Of a DNA stretch of 64,000 nucleotides, positions 11,348-23,359 are shown in pieces. This DNA is from Capniomyces stellatus. Its lineage: Eukaryota > Kickxellomycota > Harpellomycetes > Harpellales > Legeriomycetaceae. The stretch spans positions 412,973 to 476,972 of the forward strand of contig LUVW01000015.1 in NCBI GenBank assembly GCA_001661515.1, written 5' to 3'. The notes under the pieces are model-generated. The model saw only the letters and a list, made by a program, of their open reading frames with translations. It searched no databases and was not told the origin of the DNA. The translations under genes were made by a program, and so were the position numbers. The first letter of the stretch is position 1. Each line of letters opens with the position of its first letter.

Positions 11348-12987
11348 ATGCCGAATCCAGTCGAGCAATGGTATACCGAGGTGCCAACTATAACAAGAGC
11401 ATTTTTAACTTGCTCGGTTCTTCTCACATTGGCAGTGGTAGGTTTATTCGCCTTGTGCCACGATATGGCACGATCCTTCTTTTACTCTTGTTGAATTGGC
11501 ACAATTGTTTTTTAAAAAAGAACTAACTTCAATTATCGATGGGTTTGACAATTGTTTTTTATTGCTAGAATTTCCAATATGTAGGGTATTTGCAATTATA
11601 TTACGATTTCCGCTTGACATTTATCAAGGGACAGGTAAGTGATAGTTTATGCTTTAGTGATTTTACCTGATCTGTTCAGAAATTTTTAGAGTAAATCAGT
11701 AATCTTGGAATCCCAATGTTGAAATTAAACTTTAGTATTGGAGGCTTTTCACGACATTCTTATACTTTGGCGATCTGAGCATTGACTGGTTATTCAACAT
11801 GTACTTTGTGTAAGTATCTAATTCATACATATATATATAACCTACCATACCAATGCCGATGGGTCCAAGTATGCTGTAGGTTGTTTTTAGGCCAAGTAGA
11901 AACAACAGAGTTTACAATATTTTTAACATTGTTGCTAACAAAATGCATTTATATACTACTAATGGCTAAGTATACGCTACATGAGGGACGTCGAAGAAGG
12001 GTTCCATAGGAACAAAACAGCCAACTTTTTATGGCTTTTGATAATTGCTTGCGCAACACTACTGGTAACCTGTCACTTTTATTTGCCATCAACGCTACAC
12101 ATTCTACTCTAATGAGCATTTCTGGTGTACCAACACTAATTAACTTTTTTCTTCCAACAACTGTAGCTGATATCGGGTCTAGAGTATATGCCTTTCCTCG
12201 GGTCGGCGCTTAATTACACAATGACCTACATTTGGTCTCGAAAAAATCCTTATGTTGTTATGAACTTTTTAGGCGCATTCACTTTTACTGCCCCATACCT
12301 ACCATGGGTCATGATGGGAGCCTCAACGCTTATTCACAACCGTGTTCCAATCAATGATATAATTGGGATTGGGGTTGGTCATGTGTTGTGGTTTTTGGAC
12401 GAGGAATGGCCTCGACGTCCTGAAAGCAATGGGGTCCGTGTACTTGAGGCACCTTGGTTCATGTAAACAGCGCATTATTATAGTTGTAGTTTAATGTATC
12501 TAATATCTTGAATCGACTGACCGCTTACATCAAAAATATGTGTTTGATTAACAATAGAAAACGACTATTTGCAGCAAATGCAAACACTGACGAGTTTTTG
12601 GAGCCAATCGATGAGCAAAATAGGCCTGGAATCAATGTTGGTCGGCTTGGAGGAAACGCGGTCAATAATAGAAACCAAACACAAAACCAAGCACCGGTAC
12701 ATGGTGCAGAATCTGCTGCTCCAACCGAGGAGTTTTCGCGCCAAAAAGATGCAGCCAAAAACGACCTGCATAACGACAACAAAATCAATCAAAGTCCTTT
12801 GGAAAACTCCTCACATTTAGATAAAACCAACATTATTGGTGATGCTAAACCAGAAACATCAATACCTGATGCTCCTGAAACTAAAATTGATGACTATCGA
12901 GGTACCACAGGCTCCTCACTTAATACCAACAAGGACGGCATCCGCCAACGCACTCAAAATAGCAATACAGAATCATCCACAACATAA
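11348..12987 (+). CDS. Derlin family ER membrane protein
   Basis: Six exons make 349 residues: 11348-11437, 11569-11634, 11736-11809, 11971-12064, 12167-12462, 12558-12987. Derlins are rhomboid-fold pseudoproteases that help retrotranslocate misfolded proteins from the ER (ERAD) together with Cdc48/p97. Family marks in order: PVEQWYTEVPTITRAF at the N-terminus, the WR motif in the first loop (YWRLFTTFLYFG), the basic cytosolic turn RYMRDVEEGFHRNKTANF, YIWSRKNPYVVMNFLG, the segment PYLPWVMMG, and the GVGHVLWFLDEEWP helix. The last exon replaces an immediate stop: without splicing at 12463 the frame ends at TAA (12464-12466), but joining to 12558 continues as KRLFAANANTDEF. The 140-residue tail is hydrophilic, Asn/Gln/Asp-rich, and contains VGRLGG, which only weakly resembles a p97-binding SHP box. 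Whether it is the Der1 or Dfm1 type is not settled. Confidence 0.9.
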
Positions 12988-13186
12988 TCACCATTGCGTA
13001 CATATATATATATAATTATTTTTTTCTCGAGTTTATTGAAGCCAAGTAGTTTAGTTTTGAAAAAAAAAAATCTACACTTGGTATCATTACTATTATAAAT
13101 TTTGTTAAATCGCTTTTATTTTTTATATTTTTGTTTGTTTTGTCAATCCAAATCTGTTGACCAAGTATAGGTAAAATACCAGTCTG

Positions 13187-13873
13187 TTAGTGGCTCTCTT
13201 TGCTGTAAGTTGGTGGTAGCGAGTCACTTGGACTGTATCTTGGCAAATGTAAATTTGAGTCTGAATCACCCGGCTTGTTAGTTTTGGCTTTAGCTGGCAT
13301 TTTGTGGCTGGTAGACTGAGTATCGCCTGCAATCAGAATACAGCCTAAGGTCGACCCATGCTCTGGTTCTCTCAATTGCCTATCTCCAACCAGGGCTTGG
13401 TTTGCCAGAATGTTCTATCAGTTTTCCATAAATGCAGTGAATTCGGTATTAATACTGTCAGCAATATTGAAACTATTAAAAAAAAATGTGAGCAGATTTT
13501 CAAAGAGAAAACTGCTTACCTTAAAAGAAAAAAACATGAGTACCAAAATAGATAGTATAAATATACACATCATGATAGTTGGACAAAAGTACAACGAATC
13601 GGTTATTAAGAGGGTATCATCTAGTAGTTTGTACACCAGGTAGGATAATACTGCGAGTGAGCCCCCAAGGCTAATCAAGCAAAATAGTAGAAAAGTTAGA
13701 TAGCTGCAGCTAAACCAGCCAAAATAAACACCGAGTGGACCAGTATACAGTGTTTCACAGTCATTTTGAAGACAATATTTGTCCCTGCCATTGCTAGAGT
13801 CGGTTTCGCTTTGATTACAGCTCCCTATATTGTATATGTACGTTATATACGCTTCAAATGTATTAAATATCAT
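13187..13873 (-). CDS. Small two-span membrane protein with a C-terminal PPTY motif
   Basis: Two exons (13873-13520, 13414-13187) give 193 residues. A Cys-containing N-terminal segment (GSCNQSE, then YCLQNDC) precedes two strongly hydrophobic spans at about residues 50-85 and 90-118. A hydrophilic tail follows and ends SLPPTYSKESH. PPxY motifs bind WW domains of Nedd4/Rsp5 ubiquitin ligases, so the tail may control turnover or sorting. The splice junction replaces a stop in the unspliced frame and restores the frame NILANQALVGDRQL. An in-frame stop shortly upstream of the ATG supports this start. No family recognised. Confidence 0.65.
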
Positions 13874-14029
13874 TCTTTTTCTTTCTTAGCTCTCCTTATC
13901 CTATTGTTATAATATCAAGCAGTATCACTCCAAGCGTTGTACAAAGAGTTTTAGGCAGTCATAAATTAGACCAAGCAAATACTGAATCAAGAGTTTTTGT
14001 ATGTAAGGATGGCTAACAGGCCTTGCTAA

Positions 14030-15360
14030 AGCTCTTTTTAAGAGCGATTTGCGCCCTTACCAAATTAACATTTGTGCAATGTAAATATGGATGTTTACGT
14101 CTAGTCTTTTTCTTTTGTTTAAAAAAAAACAAGGTAGAAAAACATGGTGTTTTATTGTGTTTACATTTGCTCTATGCTTGGTTGTAAGCGGTGACTCTTC
14201 TCTGAAAAAAAACACAAAATTTCCAATCGTTTTGCAAGATTCAGGTTTGTGCATATCAAGTGAAGGTATTCAGGAAATTGAGCAGCTTCTTGTCCAGTAG
14301 AGAGGATTTGCTGTACCATATACTTGACCAAACGTTCTAAAAGCTTCATGTATGTTCTTGGGTATTCTAGAATACCGCAGAGCATTGTTTGCTTGGTTGA
14401 TTCGAAACTTAAAAGGTACTTGGCGACTTAAACAAAATATAAAAGTAAAGTAATGGAGTGACCAGTAAAAAAAAAAAATTATAAAGACGAGTACTAGTGT
14501 TTAATAGGTTGGTTTGTGTTTTACAGATTTTTTTATCAACAGGTTTAGCTATTTGTGCAGGATCTCACCGGTTTAGCGCTGGAATAAGTTGCAAACTCAA
14601 TATAACGATTTGGACCCTTAACGTTTAAACCATTTGGTCTGAATGGTTTGGATTATTTTCCTCCAGAGTTGTTGTTGGTGTTTGGATGTTGACGAAAAAA
14701 AAAAGGATAAAGTTATATAAATAAATGGTTTAGCAATTACCGAGTTTTTCTCTTTATTATTATCACTTTGGGCCCATTTCTCAAAACTGAGTTGGTATTT
14801 GCGGCCAATAATATACCAGATAAATGGTTGATGTTGTGTTTTAAAGTTAAAAGTTGGCTTTACAATTACTAATCGTAAATAGAGCAAAGGCAACAATCAA
14901 AGTTCCTGACCGAATACTATCAGCCAAGTCTGTTAGTCATAAATTGAAATGAAAATTATACTTGATTAAAACACAAGGGACTTGTGAAAACCAAAACCCG
15001 CATAGTAAAAAAGAGTATTGGAGTTTATGGTTTAGCTTCAAATTTTTAGAAACTAAAACTCAATTCACACTTGGAACAATAAAGCTGACTAAAACAAGAA
15101 TAACAGGAAGCGCTATAATACCAGCAGCAGAACCAAAAAAAGAAGAAAAAAACAACAAAAACACAGAAATACATGACAGAATTGTAAAAACTGAAGGTTT
15201 GTTAGAGGATTAATACAAGATTGGCAAAATAGACGATCAGGGTCGGAGATTGGGTACTTGCGGTTTATAGTATTATAAAGAGCACACTTTAAAATTCTGC
15301 GACTCGAATTATAAAAAAGGGAAGTGGTGCGTATTTTTATTGCGGAACAGGGCAAAAGAG
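14030..15360 (-). CDS. Unresolved multi-exon gene, unknown function
   Basis: Several minus-strand pieces have exon-like frames flanked by splice signals. They are: a hydrophobic piece near 15120-15070 (ALPVILVLVSFIVP) after a pyrimidine tract; a piece about 14895-14750 ending KWAQSDNNKEKNS before GTAATT; a piece about 14638-14570 (PNGLNVKGPNRYIEFATY) after CAG and before GTGAGA; and a longer piece about 14427-14200 (VAKYLLSFESTKQT, then PRTYMKLLERLVKYMVQQ). Another donor-like GTAAGG lies near 14030. Amino-acid composition in these pieces is normal and unlike the surrounding AT-rich noise. I could not join them all into one verified frame nor recognise a family. The limits given are approximate. 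Confidence 0.4.
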
Positions 15361-15397
15361 CGTACGAAAATTTCGCTTTAAAAGTTCAAGTTGAAAC

Positions 15398-18300
15398 ATG
15401 GTAGCTTTCAAAGATGCATTTTGGGAGGATCCTCGAAAAACAACAGGATCGGTATATAAAAGGGGACCACAAGAGCTGAATGCAAAGCTGGAGCAAGGGA
15501 GGATTGAGTGTGATGAGTTGGTGAGTTTTCTACGGGATAGAGTGGTTATAGAGGAGCAGTATGCCGCGTCGTTGAGAAGGTTGGCCGAGCGTCAGCCAAT
15601 GGGCAATGGCTTTGGCGGTGATGAGGGAGGGACAATGAAGCGCGCGTTTGAGGGTTTGCAGCGAGAAGTGGGCTTTTTCGCAGATATACATGCGCAGCTG
15701 GCACAAGAGATCCAGGTGGATATGATTGGAGATCTAATGAGATTTAGCAATGATCATCGAGAGAGGATTGCAGAGAGAATTAAAGAGGTTACAGAGAAGC
15801 AGAAGCAAGCGTTAGCAGACAATATTGGTGCAGAAAAGGCCGAGAAGGAGTACAGAAGAAAAGTGGGGATAGTAGATCAGTTTGATAGAGCTGAATTAGA
15901 GAATCCGGTTGAGCAAGGGGGTCTTGGTAGCACACAAGACGCAGGGATTGCGGGTATAGAAAAAAATGCGGGGACAAGAGGAGGGATAAAGCAGGTTAAA
16001 AGCGAGCAAGGCGATTTGGGCAGAAACCAAGAGCTAAAGAAGGAAGGGTTGTCAAGGTCAAAGTCACGACCTTACGAGGGAATGGATATAGATGTTGCAT
16101 CTATTCTGCTAGGTTCATTGGCAATGACTCGGGAGGAATTTGCGCAAGTCCTACTAAGACTCCGAAGCGAGTTGCCGCAAAGGGAAGTAAAGTATGGGAT
16201 TCTGGGAACGTTGCGAGGGCTTATAAACGGAGAGGATATAGTAGAGTGGTTTAGGGCGAACAAGGGAGGTGAGTTGAAAACGGAGGCAGAAGTAATATCA
16301 GTTTGCCAAAGCTTGATTAATCAAGACTTTCTGAGATATATGGGACGAGGGAAAGAGTTCACGCCAAAACAGAACGCGTACTACCAGTGGAAAAACAACG
16401 CGATAATGTTTAAAGTGGATGACCGAATGGACCGAAGAAGTTCAGTTAGTGACGGGCCGAGAATATTTGGCTTTGCTAGTAGTAACACCGAGGTGGATGT
16501 CCAAGGCCAAAAGTCCAAGTGGCTGCTAGGACTGAAGTTGCCTAAACAAACCCTTGAAAATGCAGAGAAGGATGTTGAAACAGCTAACGAGGAATACAGA
16601 ACATGTGTACAGAGATCAGAGGAATCTAGACTTGGTCTTGAAGACAATCTGGTAAGATACCATATTGATACGATTACATATGTATATACGCAATATACTT
16701 TTTGATATTTACTGTGCGCTGTTTGTAGTTTATGCACGAGTACAAATTGAGTTTTGACTGTTTTTGAGCTATATTGAATTGAATGCTTTGTGGTGACTGG
16801 CAAATATATAACACAAATGCATAATGCAAATATAGATATAAATATAAATATATTAACCGATGGTGGTTTTGTTTTAATTTTATTTGACTTGGGTTTTATT
16901 TGTTTTTTATATAATTTAGATGGAGTTTTTTGATACGATGGAGGCTTGGGAGTTGAACAGGATAACAAACATGCGGATATCAATGAAGCAGTATAACAAG
17001 GCAGTATCACGGTCAGTTCTTTCGTTAGTGCCTATTTGCGATCGCCAACAAGTTTACGAAGAGTCAATAAAGCCAGAACAGGATCTTAGCCTGATCGTTG
17101 AACAACGAGGTGTTGGAAGGTTCTGGCCATGTCCAATGCTGTACAAACCATATGGAAGCAGAATGACCGATTGTAAGAACATTTAGAAAGATGGTCATAG
17201 TCAAAGCTATAGATATAGATATATATTCAATATAAATACTAATAATTAAATACATTTATTTGGTATATAGTTCAGGTATTTGGTGTTCCGTTGGATGACC
17301 AGATGTTGATTAGCGATAAATCCGAGCCGCTACTGGTGGCAAAGTCTCTTGGTGCAGTTCTTAAAAGGACTAAGGAACTAGATTACAAGGAAAGGTACTC
17401 GGCTTGGCTTGGGTTTATGGACTTGAAAAAAGTACACGAGTTAAGGAATGTGCTTAATAGCAGTAAGTGTTGTTATGCTTTTGGATGTAAATATCTTACG
17501 CATCTTTCTTTTGTAACAGTTGAAAAAGAGGAAGAAAGAAAAACATAAAAACAATACAAGTGCGTTTAGATGGGGTAGTTTGTTTGGCGCTGGTCCAAAC
17601 ATTAAAAAATAAATAGTTAAGTGATAAACGAAAAGAGAACGTATTTTCTAAAACACAATAGAGCCCAAGACTACGATGAAGGTGTTAAAGGAGTATGATG
17701 TACACCTGATTGCGAATACACTGATTCTATATTTACTGGAGCTGCCTGACTGTCTGTGCACCAGGGATTTGTATGAGCCAATCAAAGCCATATATGCTAT
17801 CAGTAAGTGCACTGACACTATTTAGTGATGGGACGAGTGGTTTGTTGGTTTTTTTTTTTTTGGTTGGTGTTTACTACTTAATGTTTTAACTTGCTGATTA
17901 ACTTTTCTCTGTTTTTTTTTCTTCTTTTTTTTCTTTACTGTTGTAATCGATTTGTAGAGGATGCAGATATGGGTATAAGGGCAAAGTCACTGGCGAATTT
18001 GCTTAGTGGATTGACACCAGCAAGCGTTGCTACGCTTAAGGCGCTAGTGTCGCATATAAGAATGTAGGGAAAAGTTTTATTTAGCGTTTTGCGGCTGATT
18101 TACTGTGAAGTTTGATATAATATTTATTTGGTTGTAGTAGCCCATTTCCACCTTTAACATCAAACGAATATGTGTTTTTCTTTCTTCTTTTTTTTTTTTT
18201 TTTTNNNTTTTTTTTTTTTTTTTTTTTTTTACTTTTTTTTAATAGGCTGACATTGGGCGACGATGTTGGGGAGAGAAGATTTGCGTTTATCCAGCAGGTT

Positions 18301-19512
18301 TCCCAGCGACTAGGGGATGTAGTCCTGCGGCCAGGTTCGTTCTCAATAAGGGCATCATACGACACTCACCCTCAAAAGTTTATGTTGGACATGATAAATA
18401 ATTATGACGACTTGCTTGAACCTGTAAAGTCGTTGGTCAAAGCACCAGTCTATCCGATTCATTCTGGCTATAGCGGTGCGAGAACGGCGGAGGGGAATAA
18501 CGTACCCAGCCAGGGCACGGCAAGCACAATGGTAAGAGCCAATAGCAGCACCACCAACATCAGTAATAGCTGGGATGGGGCCGGCGAGCCATCAACCGCA
18601 ACAAAGGTTAGCAAGACGCCTGCTAGCCAACCCTCAGCCTCAACAAACAACAGACTCTCGTTTTCGTCAAAAGCTGGGCTGGGATACTTGAATAACCTTT
18701 TTGGGATCAAAACAAGTGAGGAGAAGAAGAGTGCTGAAGCTGAAACTGTAACAACAGACCAGGATGTCACACGCACTGAAAGCAGCAAAGATCACGGAGA
18801 TGGCGAGAGAAAACCAGTTCCAACAGCTGGCATGACCAGACACAAGAATGCGTTGACTCTTGACTTGGAGGTGAAAGGCATTATTGAGAACGAGGTGTTT
18901 ACGCCAGCTTCTTTTGTCAGTGCAATGACACCATTGGTCAGCGGAAAGCTAGGCTTCAATAATGAAAACACAGTGCTTTATAGTGTAAGCAGTGACCCTA
19001 GCACTGAATCTGCCAACCTAGTCAAAGACAGGAGCATTGATCTGAAGCAGGGAACCAGCCTGGAACATGGCGATTCTGAGGGTGGAGCTGAACGTGGGGC
19101 TAGTAAAAGTGTATTGCTAGCTGTCAATGCCAATGGTTCCGCAGACAAGTTGGAAAATAGTGGCGCTGGCGTAGATCCACTAAACAAATCACCAAGCAAA
19201 CGTAAATCGAATGGCGGGAAAGGCACTAAACCCCAAAATAAGGCTAAACCCGACTGTTTGGAAGTCGATACCAATGCGGGAAGCGCCGGGTTGGTCTCTA
19301 AGTCTGGTATTGGTGCTGATGGTATTGGTGGCAAAGATGTTGATGGTGGAGATGGCCTGAAACAGAGCGGTGTTTCAGCGATCTCTCCCATTAGAGATGA
19401 TGTCTCCGTATCTAGTATTATTGGTGATACCGACGATGACCCCAATGCTACACCAAACCCACCTGACATTGACTATTTTTTACAGGACGATTCTGATGAG
19501 GATTCTGATTGA
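15398..19512 (+). CDS. F-BAR/DEP/RhoGAP protein, Rgd2-like
   Basis: Six exons give 1070 residues: 15398-16651, 16920-17172, 17271-17462, 17662-17802, 17958-18063, 18246-19512. The N-terminal half of an F-BAR domain (about 5-160; FWEDPRKTTGSVYKRG, coiled-coil heptads) is followed by an inserted DEP domain (about 262-325; GLINGEDIVEWFRANKGG), the second half of the F-BAR (about 385-500), and a RhoGAP-type domain starting FQVFGVPLDDQ at residue 503. This order is that of yeast Rgd2, which binds curved membranes and acts on Rho/Cdc42 GTPases at sites of polarised growth. The C-terminal 300 residues are Ser/Gly/Asp-rich and probably disordered. The arginine finger is not visible: where EGIFR is expected the sequence reads ERYSAW. 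The last intron contains a poly-T tract with a 3-base gap (18205-18207). The family call is strong; catalytic activity is doubtful. Confidence 0.88.
18205..18207. other. Assembly gap in intronic poly-T
   Basis: Three N bases sit inside a long T-run of the last intron of the RhoGAP gene. Both exons around it are intact, so the protein is unaffected. Confidence 0.9.
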
Positions 19513-22045
19513 TTCACCTTTTTTACACTCTTTACACTCTTTACACTTTTACACTTTTACACTTTTACACTTTTACACTTTTTTACTCGTCGTTTGGTTT
19601 TTAAGTTATAGCAACTTTTCATTTCCGTTTTGATTATCGTTTAGTTATTTAGTCGTCTTTTATTTCACTTTGTTGATGCGGCTTTTTGGTTCACATTCAC
19701 TCGTGTTACCAATATTAAATGCATGCCTTTCTGTTTGGCTTTTTTTTAGTCTCTCACTGTGGGATATAAAGACGTGTTTTATCTTCCCAACATTTACACA
19801 AGTCGATAGAGTTTGACCTGATTAAATCCCAATAAAGCTTACAGCCAATAAATCCAGAAACTGCTGTGTTAGTTTGTGTCGGGTTAAAATAAAGGGGGAT
19901 AATTGAGTAGTACAAATGAAATATCTGCTTTAAAACTAATTAAGAAAAGTAAATTCTAGTATATGAAAACGTAGCCTCGAGCATAAAGAAATAACAGGTG
20001 TGCGCATGCTTAACCTTACTTTTATTGTCGGTTCTAACACCATATCAATAACAAGTTTATAGCCAAAGCGCCCATCAGGTGTCAAGCCGACTATAATTGT
20101 ACTAAATCTGTCCTCGAATTGGTTTTTATAGCGGATGCCTAGCCTACATCCGTGTGTCAACATTCATTTGTACGCTTGGGTCTAGACAATAGCCCACTAT
20201 ATTTTCAGACAAGCGAGCTTGTAAAAATAAACTGGAAAATGACTAAACTGGATGATAACTTTTTTTTTTTGGTTAAAAGTGTAATTAGTAATGTGTTTGG
20301 AGTTTGAAAAAATACTTGGTGAATTTGCGTTGGGAATTAATACCAACGAAACAAATACTGTTGCAGAGGAGGGGGGTGGGAGGCAGGAGAGTGATGGGGG
20401 GGGGGGGGGGGGGGNNNNNNNGGGGGGGTGGATTAGATAAACCAGGCCAATTTGGTTACAAACAGTGTTACACGACTCTTTGTTATGTTTTTTTTTTAGT
20501 CCTTTGATCAAAAACATGACCGATACTTTTGTGTTGACTAAAATATGCTAGGCTTTTTAGACAGATTGATGGCTAGTACAAAAGTTAAAAAGACTATTTG
20601 TCATGACTACAATTTATTCAAACACACAGCTTGTATTCATCTATATATCGACACGTGACCCAGTATAAGTCTATCTAGCTGGTTATGAGTCTAACGCTGG
20701 ATCTAAAAAGCGATATTAGTTGGTTAACTCAAGTAGCACTTGCCTCACTGTTATTTTATCGATCTCAGACACCTAATTTCTTTAGCAAATATATGGTATG
20801 TCCAAATTGTATGTTGAAGTTGGCATTAATAATTAACGGCTCACGAAATACCCCCTAATAAATGTACAAAGATGTATTTTGAAAATGTATTCCGAAAATA
20901 CCTTGAAGTGAATGTCCTAAACAAGTCTTGAGCACAAGTAACGTAGCCAAAAGCAGTAAATAATTCGCATCAATAAACGTTTTCGTTCCAGAAACCCCAA
21001 TTTTTTTTTAATTTTTCCTCTTCAAGTAACTGCAAAATAGTGGTATTCCAATGTGTAATTATAAATTTACCAATTATTCCGTCTTTAAGACCAGCACAGG
21101 TTGGGAAGTGTACCAATAAAATGGCTTAGATAAATTTCAGTAAATTAAATAAATAGAATTTACCCAAGTTGGCTTATATATCAGATGTGATGTGTTTTCC
21201 AAGCTCTTTAATTTCTGACTATTTGGCGGAATATTATGAAGCAGTCGCTTTTATTGTTGCTAAACGAAAAACATACTTTTAAGGAAGATGGTGTGATTGG
21301 AGGACGGCAGACTTGCACCTCAACCTTGCTGGAGGCGGACAGTTGAAAGCGACAATGTAGTTCGAAATGTTTTGCAATAACCAATCGCTTAAAGCCTACA
21401 AACTATCAGCAGTATTTATGAACTGGCAAGAAAAGAAGGGAGGTGATGGACTGTTACTGATTTTATATCCGCATTTTGGGAAAGCAAGTATCTCATAATT
21501 AGACTAGGATCAGCAAAAGCACCCAATCGCTCAAAGCACTGGAGATTGAACTTTAGTTCAAAACTGAATATCACTGGTTAATTCTAGCTTGTGCTTTAGA
21601 GTTGAGGATTTGGTGACTGATAAAAGGTTTTCAAGAAACTATGTGATTGTGAAACTGCACAGCATTTTCTACATGGCTAGTTAATAATTAAGATTTTCAA
21701 GCATCTTACAGAAGTAAAAGAAGAAGAAAAAGAGAAAAAATAAGTCTACCGCGCAGCTTGAAAATGAAAACTCGACTCTTTTACACAAGCATATAAATAA
21801 GCAGTATCCAAACCAAAAGGCCGGTGTAGTATTGGTCTTTTTATATTTATAATTATAATTACACTTTTAAGTATACCTTCTGTTCTGGTTCTATTTCCAA
21901 CTATTACATCACTATATTTGTACTACTTGATAGTTTGTTTGGCTCCCTCAAAGTGACAAAAGAGGGAAAAAAATTTAAAAAGAAAAAAAAAACATACACA
22001 GCACAAGCATATACGCAGAAATATTAATACCAGTCTACGCACAAA
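19513..22045. other. AT-rich spacer with a possible small exon
   Basis: Just downstream of the RhoGAP stop, 19518-19580 is a run of TTTACAC-type short repeats. On the minus strand an ATG at 20163 opens a 48-codon frame (MLTHGCRLGIRYKNQ, later GLTPDGRFGYKLV) that ends at a good GTAAGG donor near 20018. It looks coding but has no confirmed partner exon and no known family. The rest (20520-22045) shows nothing supportable. Confidence 0.35.
20396..20428. repeat. Poly-G tract with assembly gap
   Basis: An uninterrupted G-run (20396-20414), seven N (20415-20421) and more G (to 20428) stand out in very AT-rich DNA. The gap is a homopolymer that could not be sequenced through. Such a tract could fold as a G-quadruplex. 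Confidence 0.85.
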
Positions 22046-23359
22046 ATGATTTTCTACGCAAACCAAGCAGATCAAACCAAAGCAAAACTGCCAACAGAAA
22101 TTGACAAGTCCTTTTCTGTGATTTCAGTCCCAAAGCTCGGATCTGTGCCTAGTTTCGGGTCAAGAATGAAGAGCATGTTTATTCTGGATAACAATTCTCT
22201 TAGCTTAAACCATGGTGCATATGGGTCAACGCCAAAATATGTTCATGATTTTGTAGATTACTACGCTCGTTGCGCCGAATATAACCCTGACGTGTTTATG
22301 AGATTTGTGATGAGAGACTTATTGAGCCATACACTAAGCAGAATCGCGCCATACATTGGAGTAAAGGACCACACCCAGCTTGTATTCACAGCGAATTCTA
22401 CCATGGCATTTAATGCGGTTATCAGAAGTATGAGGTTCATTCCTGGTGATCTGATTATAAGATACTCAACCAACTTTGGTGCATTTGTAAACGCGATTTC
22501 ATATGTCAGAGATACAGGAGTTGTTGAAACAATCGACATCCCAATCAACTACCCCATTTCCAATCAGGAAATCATCAACAGCACCATTGCAGTAGTTGAG
22601 AACGTTATTAACGTTCCAAACAAACGGATCAGACTTGCATTGGTAGATGCAATTATTTCGACACCAGGGATTGTGTTCCCGTACAAAGAGCTCACCAAGT
22701 ATTTCCAAAGCAGAGGCATTGAGGTATTTTTGGATGCTGCCCATGCGCTTGGCCAGCTTGATTTGGATATCGATAATCTGGGAGTTGAGTATATGGTCAC
22801 AAATGCTCACAAGTGGTTTTTCTCACGACGTGGATGTGCAGTTTTCTCTGTTAAAAAGAATCTTCACTACAAGGTTCAGCCCTTGGGTATTTCGTGGTCA
22901 TATGGTCGACACGAAGGGTATAACGAGGCATTTATCTGGCAGGGTACAGCAGATTTCAGCAGATATTTGGGAGTAAATGGCGCTATAGATTTTGTTGAGG
23001 CAATTGGTGGGGTGAGAGCGATACAAGAGCATAATAAGGGACTGGCTATCAGAGCAAGGGACTTGTTGTCTTCTAAATACAAGCTGACTGGGTTGGCCAC
23101 TGAGGACAGCCAAATGGCTGGTTTATTTACTGTATCTGTACCACTGGAGTATGGCAATCCAATCCACGATGCCGTAGGAAAAAGAATGACAGACGTGATG
23201 GTTTCGTCTAAACGTGTCGCATGTACTATATTTACTCACAATAAACGTTGGTGGATTAGATTGAGCGCACAGGTGTATCTGGAGCTGAGCGACTTTGATA
23301 AGTTTGGAAAAATACTTGTTGATGCTGTTAGAGACGAGATCAAAAAAGAAACCAAATAA
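22046..23359 (+). CDS. Class V PLP enzyme, isopenicillin-N-epimerase/Egt2-like
   Basis: One exon, 437 residues. The class V aminotransferase fold is clear: LNHGAYGSTPKYV near the N-terminus, TANSTMAFNAVIRSM for phosphate binding, the cofactor aspartate in FLDAAHALGQ (D230), and the Schiff-base lysine in NAHKWFF (K256). The RLSAQVY segment near the C-terminus is the usual substrate-carboxylate arginine site. This subgroup is annotated as isopenicillin N epimerase-like, but fungal members without beta-lactam genes are usually cysteine/cysteine-sulfoxide lyases. The S. pombe ergothioneine lyase Egt2 belongs here. No antibiotic or ergothioneine partner gene lies nearby, so the substrate is open. 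The start is the first ATG after an A-rich leader. Confidence 0.8.
   Translation: MIFYANQADQTKAKLPTEIDKSFSVISVPKLGSVPSFGSRMKSMFILDNNSLSLNHGAYGSTPKYVHDFVDYYARCAEYNPDVFMRFVMRDLLSHTLSRIAPYIGVKDHTQLVFTANSTMAFNAVIRSMRFIPGDLIIRYSTNFGAFVNAISYVRDTGVVETIDIPINYPISNQEIINSTIAVVENVINVPNKRIRLALVDAIISTPGIVFPYKELTKYFQSRGIEVFLDAAHALGQLDLDIDNLGVEYMVTNAHKWFFSRRGCAVFSVKKNLHYKVQPLGISWSYGRHEGYNEAFIWQGTADFSRYLGVNGAIDFVEAIGGVRAIQEHNKGLAIRARDLLSSKYKLTGLATEDSQMAGLFTVSVPLEYGNPIHDAVGKRMTDVMVSSKRVACTIFTHNKRWWIRLSAQVYLELSDFDKFGKILVDAVRDEIKKETK

Noticed and set aside
12188..12466. Derlin ending at the TAA at 12464
   Set aside because: Splicing at 12463 to 12558 continues into KRLFAANANTDEF and a long open tail; the early stop lies in the intron.
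20304..20517. Gly-rich and Pro-rich frames across the G-run
   Set aside because: Driven by the homopolymer and the N gap.
22261..23157. Several minus-strand frames of 71-103 codons
   Set aside because: Shadows of the class V PLP enzyme gene.
22046..23359. Idea of a beta-lactam or ergothioneine gene cluster around the epimerase-like gene
   Set aside because: Neighbours on both sides are spacers, metaxin and a RhoGAP; no partner biosynthetic genes are present.
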